DNA of 64,000 bases. It comes from GCA-003244245 sp050699435 (lineage in GTDB: Bacteria; Actinomycetota; Actinomycetes; Mycobacteriales; Pseudonocardiaceae). The number at the start of each line of letters is the position of its first letter. Positions within the stretch are counted from its first letter, which is position 1. The stretch is taken from positions 1 to 64,000 of the forward strand of contig JBOHGM010000007.1 in the NCBI GenBank assembly GCA_050699435.1, given 5' to 3'. Both the position numbers and the translations under genes were made by a program. This document shows, piece after piece, positions 57,465 to 64,000 of the stretch. The notes beneath the pieces were generated by a model. It was given only the letters and a program-made list of their open reading frames with translations, had not been told where the DNA came from and made no database searches.

Positions 57465-58404
57465 GTGCTGCACCTGCGCGTCATCTGCCCGCCGGGCAAC
57501 ACCGAGGCGGTACTCGACCGGCTGGGCAGCGACCCGGGCGTCACCCACCTCACCGTGCTGCGAGGCGCCGCAGTCGACCCCGCCGGGGACGTCGTGCAGG
57601 CCGACGTGGCCCGCGAGGCCGCTGATGGGGTGCTCTCCGCGCTGTGCGAGCTCGGTGTGGATCACACCGGCGGGATCACCCTGGAGCCCCTGGACACCGT
57701 ACTCTCCGACGTGGCCGATGCCGCTCAACGGGCCACACCGGGGGATCCCGCGGACGCAGTGGTGTGGGACGAGCTCATCGCGCGAACCGGGGACGACTCC
57801 CGGCTGACCTTCACCTTCCTCGCTTTCCTCACGCTGGCTTGCCTCATCGCGGTGGTCGGTGTGGTTACCGACTCCCCGGTCACGGTTGTCGGGGCCATGG
57901 TCGTCGGCCCGGAGTTCGCGCCGCTGGCGGCGATCGCGGTAGGGCTGGTCCTGAGCCGGCGGGACCTGGTGAGCCGGGCGGCGCTGGCGCTGGGGATTGG
58001 TTTCCCGCTGGCCATGCTCATAGCGGCGGCGGGAGCGTTGCTCGGTGAATGGACCGGGCTGTTTGACGGGGGCGACGTCCTTGCCGCCGACCAGGTGGAC
58101 TTCATCTACCAGGTCGGACCCTTCTCGTTCATCCTCGCCCTGTTGGCGGGCGCCGCCGGGATGCTCTCCCTGACCTCGGCGAAAGTCGGCCGCACTGGTC
58201 GGGGTGTTCATCTCGGTGACCACGGTGCCGGCCGCGGCGTTCGCGGTGGTCGCAGTCACCATCAGGGAGTGGGACACCGCCGTGGCATCCTCGGTGCAGC
58301 TGCTGGTGAACCTGCTCGGCATTGTGATCGCCGCGGTCCTCGTGCTGGTGCTGCGCACCCGACGGCACAGTGGTGACCCGCGCCGCCCGCTTGCCCAGGG
58401 TTGA
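57465..58404 (+). pseudogene. DUF389 (TIGR00341) membrane protein, frameshifted
   Basis: Residues 1-90 form an ACT-like domain (LRVICPPGNTEAVLDRLGSD). Membrane helices follow (FTFLAFLTLACLIAVVGVVT, VTVVGAMVVGPEFAPLAAIA), as in DUF389 proteins. At 58182-58185 the reading frame breaks: GCGAAAGTC would need one A fewer to read AKSAALVGVFISVTTVPAAA, which is found in the next frame and runs to 58404 with the last helices. The product is therefore split unless the base is an error or is bypassed. The rest of the gene looks intact, and it directly follows aspS, so loss may be recent. The function of the family is unknown. Confidence 0.85.
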
Positions 58405-58453
58405 TGCTCGTCTGACCAGCACGCTCCCACTCGAATGGATAGGGTGGGCGGCG

Positions 58454-59692
58454 ATGACCACCGAGTTCGCGAGTCCCCTCGATCCGATTCCCGCTCCTGA
58501 CGAAGCGGCCGGGATGGCCGTAGGCGATGCAGTGCGTGCTGCTGAACGGCTGCTGACTGCGCGGCTCGGTGCACCGGTCCAGCTCGCCGATCCAGAGGAT
58601 CTTGGTGGCAGCGGCCGGTCCACCGTGCTGCGTGTCCGGGTCGCCCGCACCCCGTTCACCCTGCCCAGAACGTTGGTCGTCAAGCACAATCCGGAACACA
58701 CGCACGTGGGCGGGGTGGATCCGTTCGTCCGGGAGGCGGCCAGCTGCCAGCTGTTCACCGCGCTACGCCGGGAAGACCGGCCGGGACCAGAGCTGATCGC
58801 CTGCGACACCGCTGCCCGGTTGCTGGTGCTGGAGGACCTGGGCCGCTCCGGTACGGTAGCGAGCCTGCTGCATTCGACCGGCTCCTGCACTGCATCCCGC
58901 GCCGAGCAGGTGTTGCTCGACTGGGCGCATGCACTGGGCCGGCTGCATGCCACCACTCGCGACCGCGAGCCGGATTTCGCCGCGCTGCTGCGCCGTCTCG
59001 GCGCACCGCAGGTGAGGGATCCGTTCGCGGAGCACGGCCGGGCCGCTGTCGCCGGTCTGCCCGCACTTCTTGAGGCTGAACTGGGAGTGCACAGCCCACC
59101 CGAAGCGGTGACGGAGGCGCGCCGGGCGGCTGAGTTGTTCAACGGTCGGCCCTACCGTGCGTTCAGTCCGGCTGACCTCGGACCCGATAACGCCGTCGTC
59201 GGGCAGACCGTGCGTTTCATCGACTTCGAGGGCGGTGGTTTCCGCACCGCGCTGCTCGACGCCGCCCAGCTGTGTGCACCGCTTCCCTCTTCTCTGGATG
59301 CGTTGGCGTTCCCACCCGGCATGGCGGAGGCGATGGTGTCAGCCTGGCATGCCGAGGTGATCGGGACTTGGCCGGAGCTGACCGACCGGTCTTTGCTGGC
59401 TCGACGGCTACTGGACGGGCAGCTGCTGTGGACCTGGTTGTGCACCTGGTGGTTGCTGCCGCTGCCGGGCCCGCGCACCCCGGCGACCGCTCTCCTGGCC
59501 CCGCAGGGCGACCCCGATGCGGTGTCCGACCGCGGCGCAGTATTGGTCGACCGATGGGAACGGCTGGCCGGTGCGGCAGATACGGTCGGGAACCCGGAGA
59601 CCGCCAGGCACGCCGCACTGGTGGCTGAAGCACTTCGTCGCCGGTTCAGCGTCGTGGGCGACCCGCTCCTGCGGTACCCGGTCTTCCGCTGA
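58454..59692 (+). CDS. Phosphotransferase of the APH/choline kinase-like fold
   Basis: A 412-residue protein. RTLVVKHNPEHTHVGGVDPF contains the ATP-binding lysine, VREAASCQLFTALRR the helix C Glu, and LVLEDLGRSGTVASLL the hinge. FSPADLGPDNAVVGQTVRFI is the catalytic loop (Asp and Asn), and FIDFEGGGFRTALLDAAQLC carries the metal-binding Asp. These place it in the aminoglycoside-phosphotransferase-like superfamily, but many members act on small metabolites, so resistance is not implied. The ATG at 58454 is used. It lies between the DUF389 gene and rarA, probably in the same transcript as rarA (69-base gap). Confidence 0.85.
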   Translation: MTTEFASPLDPIPAPDEAAGMAVGDAVRAAERLLTARLGAPVQLADPEDLGGSGRSTVLRVRVARTPFTLPRTLVVKHNPEHTHVGGVDPFVREAASCQLFTALRREDRPGPELIACDTAARLLVLEDLGRSGTVASLLHSTGSCTASRAEQVLLDWAHALGRLHATTRDREPDFAALLRRLGAPQVRDPFAEHGRAAVAGLPALLEAELGVHSPPEAVTEARRAAELFNGRPYRAFSPADLGPDNAVVGQTVRFIDFEGGGFRTALLDAAQLCAPLPSSLDALAFPPGMAEAMVSAWHAEVIGTWPELTDRSLLARRLLDGQLLWTWLCTWWLLPLPGPRTPATALLAPQGDPDAVSDRGAVLVDRWERLAGAADTVGNPETARHAALVAEALRRRFSVVGDPLLRYPVFR

Positions 59693-59760
59693 CGGTCTTG
59701 CGCTGAACGGTCTTGTGCTGCGTGATCTGCTCGGTCGGCCGGTGGAGGTAGGTTCGCGGT

Positions 59761-61128
59761 GTGTCCGCTGACGACGCCCTGTTCGATGACGCGGGGCTGT
59801 TCGCTGCGCAGGCCGAGGATCGCGCCGAGCAGCGGTTGGCCACCTCCGCTCCGCTAGCGGCGCGAATGCGGCCGGTCACGCTGGAGGAGGTCGTCGGGCA
59901 GGACCACCTGCTCGGGCCGGGCAGTCCGGTGCGCAGGCTGGTGGAGGGCGGCGGCGCGGCGTCAATGATCCTGTATGGCCCGCCGGGGACCGGGAAGACC
60001 ACGCTGGCCCGGCTGGTCTCGCAGGCCATCGGCCGGCGTTTCGAGGCGATGTCGGCGCTGTCCTCCGGGGTCAAGGAGGTCCGCGCGGTGATCGACGGGG
60101 CGCGGCGGCGGCTGGGCCGGGAAGGGGGTGCGGCCACCGTCCTGTTCATCGACGAGGTGCACCGCTTCTCCCGCACCCAGCAGGACGCGCTGCTCGGGGC
60201 CGTGGAGGACCGGGTCGTCCTGCTGGTCGCCGCGACCACCGAGAACCCGTTCTTCTCCGTCGTGTCGCCGTTGCTGTCCCGCTCGCTGGTGCTGCAGTTG
60301 CACCCGTTGTCCGACGAGGACGTGCGCACGCTGGTGCGCCGGGCACTGAACGACCCGCGCGGCCTGGACGGCGCGCTGGCCCTGGACGCCGACGCCGAGG
60401 AGCACCTGGTGCGGCTGGCCGCCGGCGACGCCCGCCGGGCGCTGACCGCGCTGGAGACCGCGGCCGAGGCGGTAGGCACCGGCGGCCGGGCGGTGGTCGA
60501 TCTGGGCGCTGTCGAGTCCGCGGTGGACCGGGCCGCGGTCCGCTACGACCGGGCAGGCGACCAGCACTACGACGTGATCAGCGCGTACATCAAGGCGATC
60601 CGGGGCTCCGACGTGGACGCCGCGCTGCACTACCTGGCGCGGATGGTGGAGGCCGGGGAGGATCCCCGGTTCATCGCCCGGCGGCTGGTGGTGCACGCCA
60701 GCGAGGACATCGGGATGGCCGACCCGACCGCCCTGCAGACTGCGGTGGCCGCCGCCGATGCGGTGCAGTTCATCGGAATGCCCGAGGGTCGCCTCGCGCT
60801 GGCCCAGGCCACCGTGCACTTGGCCACCGCGCCCAAGTCGAACGCGGTGATCACCGCGATCGACGCCGCGCTGGCCGACGTCCGGGCGGGCGCCACCGGG
60901 CCAGTGCCTCCGCATCTGCGCGACGGGCACTACGCGGGCTCGACCCGGCTGGGTCACGCGCAGGGCTACCGGTACCCGCACGACGTCCCCGAGGGGGTGC
61001 TGGCCCAGCAGTACCCCCCGGACGAGCTGGTCGGACGCGACTACTTCGAGCCAAACGGGCACGGTGCGGAACGCGAACTCGCCGAGCGGGTACCCAAGCT
61101 ACGCAGGATCATCCGCGGTCAGGACTGA
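59761..61128 (+). CDS. rarA: Replication-associated recombination protein A
   Basis: A 455-residue AAA+ ATPase of the MgsA/RarA/WRNIP1 family that acts at stalled replication forks. RMRPVTLEEVVGQDHLLGPG precedes Walker A YGPPGTGKTTLARLVSQA and Walker B VLFIDEVHRFSRTQQDALLG. Sensor 1 is LVAATTENPFFSVVSPLLSR, and the C-terminal tetramerisation region has QHYDVISAYIKAIRGSDVDA, DIGMADPTALQTAVAAADAV and the end EGVLAQQYPPDELVGRDYFE. The GTG at 59761 fits the family length. It is the last gene of the conserved block, and the accessory DNA starts about 260 bases later. Confidence 0.95.
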   Translation: MSADDALFDDAGLFAAQAEDRAEQRLATSAPLAARMRPVTLEEVVGQDHLLGPGSPVRRLVEGGGAASMILYGPPGTGKTTLARLVSQAIGRRFEAMSALSSGVKEVRAVIDGARRRLGREGGAATVLFIDEVHRFSRTQQDALLGAVEDRVVLLVAATTENPFFSVVSPLLSRSLVLQLHPLSDEDVRTLVRRALNDPRGLDGALALDADAEEHLVRLAAGDARRALTALETAAEAVGTGGRAVVDLGAVESAVDRAAVRYDRAGDQHYDVISAYIKAIRGSDVDAALHYLARMVEAGEDPRFIARRLVVHASEDIGMADPTALQTAVAAADAVQFIGMPEGRLALAQATVHLATAPKSNAVITAIDAALADVRAGATGPVPPHLRDGHYAGSTRLGHAQGYRYPHDVPEGVLAQQYPPDELVGRDYFEPNGHGAERELAERVPKLRRIIRGQD

Positions 61129-61393
61129 GTCTCCATCGCGAAGCGGGTGCTTCGGACGTCATCAACGGTTCGAGCCGGTAGCATGCGGCGCCCTACGGCG
61201 GTCCGCCACGTTTGGATCAGCCGTCGTTTGCCCTGCTCTCTCCGCTCACCAAGTCGAGCACGGCTCCAAGCAGGTCGGGATTCATTGTGTTGACCTCATG
61301 CTGGCGCAAAGATCAAGTCTGGTACCGTGCGATTATGCTGACCGAAGCCGAGTGCACCAGCTGGAAGTACGAGGTTGTGGCAGGAGACAGTCG

Positions 61394-61840
61394 ATGAAGG
61401 CGACCGAAGCCAGGCTGCTGGAGTTCCTCAGGAAGTCGCCTCAGCTCATCATCCCGATCTACCAGCGCACCTATTCCTGGACCGAGAGCGAGTGCCGCCA
61501 GATCTGGGACGACATCCTGCGCACCGGTCGCAACGACACCGTCTCCGCGCACTTCGTCGGCTCCATCGTCTACATCGAGAAGAGCCTGTATCAAGTCTCC
61601 ACACAATCACCGCTGCTCGTCATCGACGGCCAGCAGCGGCTGACCACGGTCTCGCTGATTCTCGAAAGTCTCGCGCTGGTACAGCAGAAGCCCTTGCCTG
61701 CTGAGCACTCGCTGCGGCTGAAGGAGAACTTCCAGTTCTTCGAGGCTGAGGTGAAGAAGCTAAGCACGGATCTCACCGCGCTGTGCCAGGGCCTAGCCTA
61801 CCTGGAGACCGATAATCGACTCCTGGCCGGAGCTGGATAG
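61394..61840 (+). pseudogene. DUF262 (GmrS/ParB-like) protein, truncated
   Basis: 148 residues from an ATG with AGGAGA upstream. It begins with a ParB/GmrSD-type segment: IPIYQRTYSWTESECRQIWD, HFVGSIVYIEK and LLVIDGQQRLTTVSLILESL contain the conserved QR-Y-W and DGQQR motifs that form the NTPase site. Complete DUF262-DUF1524 proteins have 500-700 residues, and the nuclease part is missing here because the frame ends at ALCQGLAYLETDNRLLAGAG. It is therefore probably a remnant of a type IV restriction-like defence gene. It marks the start of the accessory region downstream of rarA. Confidence 0.75.
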
Positions 61841-61856
61841 TATCTCGTCGTGCGTA

Positions 61857-62255
61857 TCAACGTTGGACCGGGTTGATCTCCAGTTCGAAGTCGGCCGCAC
61901 GGAACGTCACCACGAAGTAGCGGAAGAAGGAGATCTGGCCGAGCAGACCCCAACCGTGCGGCCAGGGATCGCAGAAACCAACCTCAGCCTCCCAACTGTG
62001 CTCGCCGATGGTCAGCAGCGTCGGCACCATTCGCGCCTTTGGTGCCGGCGCCGGCCACGCTGAGTGCCTTCGCCGGTGCTTCCGCGCAGTCAATCCCGGC
62101 CAGATCGGCAACCCAGCCGGGCAGCAGTGTATTCATCGCTCCGCTGTCGACGAGGCACGGCATCAACACCTCACCCATGGTTCCTACGACGACATCGAGC
62201 ACCGGCCGCGGCCAGCCGTCCGGGATGTGCGGTAGTCGACGAAGGGGAAGATCAC
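61857..62255 (-). pseudogene. Retropepsin-like aspartic protease, frameshifted twice
   Basis: From a GTG at 62255 (overlapping the upstream stop by 4 bases) it reads VIFPFVDYRTS. A base is missing near 62225, after which GWPRPVLDVVVGTMGEVLMP and CLVDSGAMNTLLP follow, the latter holding the catalytic Asp (VDSGA). At 62038-62040 an extra A in AAAGG moves the frame again to ARMVPTLLTIGEHSWEAEVG and LLGQISFFRYFVVTFR. The repaired protein has about 130 residues. The pattern (VDSGA...LP, then GLLGQ...F) is that of single-domain retropepsin-like proteins of actinobacteria. Inactive as it stands. Confidence 0.75.
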
Positions 62256-62704
62256 GGGTGGGACAGCATCGAGCCGGCTTCTTCGGGGGTTGCAGGCACT
62301 TGCCAGACTCGCGCGCGCAGCCCGTTCTTACGCAGCCACCGCACCACGTCGTAGGGCGAGTCAGCCTCGTAGAGCACTTCGAGGCCGTCCTGGGCGATCC
62401 AACGCCCGATGTACGGTTCCAGGGCTGCCGCCTCGGCTCCCTGGTGCGGCCATGTGCTCGTCTCGCCGTCCCGAGGAGTCGGTACATCTCCCAGGCGGTG
62501 TACGCCGAACCCGAGCCGCCGCAGGATCGACCGGGCCTGGTGGGTGGTGAAGTCGCCGCGGTCGAGCCCCGTCACCGTCGCAAGTACCTGCTTCGGCGGG
62601 TAACGGCGTCGGCCGATCACCACGTAGTGCTCGCGGATGGGTTCTGGGTCTAGACCAGCGATATCTGGCCGACAGCCGTGGGTTGAGACGGTCGATTGCC
62701 TCAC
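62252..62704 (-). CDS. Hypothetical protein, possibly fused or truncated at its N-terminus
   Basis: The credible part is from about residue 16: PEPIREHYVVIGRRRYPPKQ, VLATVTGLDRGDFTTHQARS and LGFGVHRLGD, a small helical fold often seen as ScoMcrA-like N-terminal segments that read modified or unmodified DNA. A second part follows (AAALEPYIGRWIAQDGLEVL, VVRWLRKNGLRARVWQVPAT), found as a separate short protein in actinobacteria. The first 15 residues overlap the frame of the upstream chimeric gene and are doubtful. Its stop overlaps the protease start, so these were once co-translated. Function unknown. Confidence 0.5.
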   Translation of the reverse strand: MRQSTVSTHGCRPDIAGLDPEPIREHYVVIGRRRYPPKQVLATVTGLDRGDFTTHQARSILRRLGFGVHRLGDVPTPRDGETSTWPHQGAEAAALEPYIGRWIAQDGLEVLYEADSPYDVVRWLRKNGLRARVWQVPATPEEAGSMLSHP

Positions 62705-63473
62705 CGGTGAACGGCATATCGGTCCTGCCGTACCCGCCAGCCACCCGGCCCTCGTCGTTGGTCATCACCAGGTCGGCGAACAACCGGTCGAACACCTCGT
62801 CGTCGACGACGGCCACGGTGAGTTGGACCGCGCCCAATTCCAGTGGTTCGAGCACCAGACCGTAATGCCAGACTCGGAACCCGCCCTCGTCCCGTGCTCG
62901 TTCGAACATCCGGAATGGCTCCTCCTCGGCATAGTCGATCGACCGGGAGTCGGACCCGTCGTGTTCGGGATTGCCGAGGAACTCCTCGGAAAACTCGCGC
63001 ATGATGTTTCGCCACAGACAGAAGTCGTTGTGCACGTCGGCCGGGTCCGCTGAGGACGGCTGGAACTCTCCGGCTGGCATCACGTGGCACAGACCGCCGC
63101 CATCGGCCACCTTCCCGCCGTCCCGCTCGTGCAGCACGAATCGGTGCATGCCGCTGCGGTCCCGCCGAATGGTCAGGGTGCTGATACCGGGAGACATCAG
63201 CAGTCGTTCGGGGTCGAACGGGTCACCGAGCGCCACCCGCAACGGCAGCGCATCCCATCCGGGCACCGAACCGCCCGAGCCCAGCCAGGACGCCTTGAAC
63301 TCGTGCGCGAACACCTGCTTGACGTCGAACACCTCGAAGAACGTCGTGGTTGCGAAGGTCAGCGCCAACCCGCCGCGGGCAAAGGTCTCGGCGTGCTGGG
63401 CGAACTCCTCGAAGGTCATGCATCGCTCCCGGATGCGCTGTTCGAGCAGCGTCCGGGCCGGACGGTCGACCAC
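62361..63473 (-). pseudogene. Chimeric regulator-like gene
   Basis: A GTG at 63473 with GGGAGGTGAGCC upstream starts VDRPARTLLEQRIRERCMTF, almost identical to the regulator at 1863. After about 33 residues the sequence switches abruptly to an unrelated domain (LALTFATTTFFEVFDVKQVF, HRFVLHERDGGKVADGGGLC, DVHNDFCLWRNIMREFSEEF, FADLVMTNDEGRVAGGYGRT), which resembles the C-terminal NUDIX-like sensor part of another actinobacterial regulator. After GEAIDRLNPRLSA (about 62650) the frame becomes a shadow of the next gene. It looks like a deletion fusion that has also lost its 3' end. Confidence 0.65.
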
Positions 63474-63539
63474 TCCGGGCTCACCTCCCCCGCACGGAGT
63501 CGCGGTGACGTGCTGATGACATGCACGTGGTATGAGTCT

Positions 63540-64000
63540 TCATGGCGAAGCCTGCCACAGCGCGCTAAGTGGCATGGCTCGCAGGCGAGGGCCGAAGGGC
63601 AGTGTCTGGTCGCCGGTGTACAGGACAATGCCGACCACGAAGTCGTTGCCCAGTCGCTCGGCGAGGTGGCGAAGTCCCCGAAAGTCCTCAGCGCGGACCG
63701 TCGATGCTGCTTTGACCTCCACGCCGACGACGTGGCCCCGACGGTTCTCCAGAACCGCGTCGACCTCGGTCTTGTCCCGAGTGCGGTAATGGAACAGCTC
63801 CACCCGCTCATCTGACCACGTGAGCTGACGTGCCAACTCCATGAGCACGAAACCTTCCAATAGCGGTCCGAACGGAGCGCCGGGGCGCAGCAGTTGGTCC
63901 GGTTCGGCGGCGAGGAGGTTCGCCGCCACACCGGAATCGACCATGGCGACCTTGGGCGTACCGATCGTGCGGGTACTCAGGACCGGATCGCGCGGCGAGG
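63540..64000 (-). CDS. DUF4143-domain AAA ATPase, C-terminal part (continues past the window)
   Basis: The frame is open to the window edge, so only about 152 C-terminal residues are seen: a segment ending in PKVAMVDSGVAANLL, then GPLLEGFVLMELARQLTWSD, ELFHYRTRDKTEVDAVLENR and VVGVEVKAASTVRAEDFRGL. These carry the DUF4143 nuclease-like core (Asp/Glu and ExK in EVKAA). Full proteins have an N-terminal AAA ATPase of about 250 residues and are common, poorly characterised DEXK-fold/ATPase pairs. The stop lies 66 bases before the start of the chimeric regulator gene. Confidence 0.8.
   Translation of the reverse strand, partial: SPRDPVLSTRTIGTPKVAMVDSGVAANLLAAEPDQLLRPGAPFGPLLEGFVLMELARQLTWSDERVELFHYRTRDKTEVDAVLENRRGHVVGVEVKAASTVRAEDFRGLRHLAERLGNDFVVGIVLYTGDQTLPFGPRLRAMPLSALWQASP

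Overview
The window is high-GC actinobacterial DNA with many GTG starts, ATGA/GTGA translational overlaps, PIM-lipid biosynthesis genes and a DtxR/IdeR-type iron box. From about 21.8 to 61.1 kb the gene order (thrS, HIT, pgsA, patA, pimA, pdxS, pdxT, yebC, ruvCAB, yajC-secD-secF, apt, rel, cyclophilin, MBL hydrolase, Rv2578c-like radical SAM protein, aspS, rarA) follows the Mycobacterium tuberculosis Rv2614c-Rv2559c region. The accessory genes (AICE fragments and regulators starting RPARTLLEQRIRER) suggest the Pseudonocardiaceae. The genus cannot be fixed from the sequence alone.

Layout. 1-5.3 kb: the integrase end of a decayed AICE-like element beside tRNA-Phe. It holds an FtsK-like transfer-protein remnant with a repeat cluster, a small AICE protein, a regulator, a gene split by a 41-bp IS-end palindrome, and an integrase pseudogene. 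5.3-14.1 kb: tRNA-Phe, -Asp and -Glu, a lactate/glycolate-type dehydrogenase, a class A penicillin-binding protein, a YqeY protein, a metallophosphoesterase and tRNA-Pro. 14.1-17.75 kb: a second island with a broken serine integrase, an IS30-family element with a dead transposase, and a TIR-domain gene joined to an unknown domain. 17.75-19.2 kb: an orphan siderophore-binding lipoprotein gene behind an iron box, preceded by a duplicated fragment of the neighbouring CHAD gene.

21.8-48.6 kb: housekeeping operons. thrS/HIT/membrane protein/pgsA/patA/pimA build phosphatidylinositol mannosides. pdxS and pdxT make PLP. yebC-ruvCAB handles recombination, yajC-secDF export, and apt-rel purine salvage and the stringent response. 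Local oddities are a kinase-like protein lacking key catalytic residues between secF and apt, a dispersed small hairpin repeat, and a GT-C-like gene after rel.

48.6-52.3 kb: the slot that normally holds hisS instead carries two AICE-type small genes and a large HTH/NB-ARC/TPR regulator. 52.3-61.1 kb: a YibE/F protein, an Rv2578c-type radical SAM protein whose [4Fe-4S] motif is interrupted by an intein, aspS, a frameshifted DUF389 gene, an APH-like kinase and rarA.

61.4-64 kb: a second gene graveyard with a truncated DUF262 gene, a doubly frameshifted retropepsin-like gene, a chimeric regulator sharing its 5' region with the regulator at 1863, and the C-terminus of a DUF4143 ATPase. Single-base frameshifts concentrate in the accessory islands, while the core genes apart from DUF389 are intact. 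That favours real decay over poor sequence. No CRISPR array, rRNA or prophage structural genes were seen.
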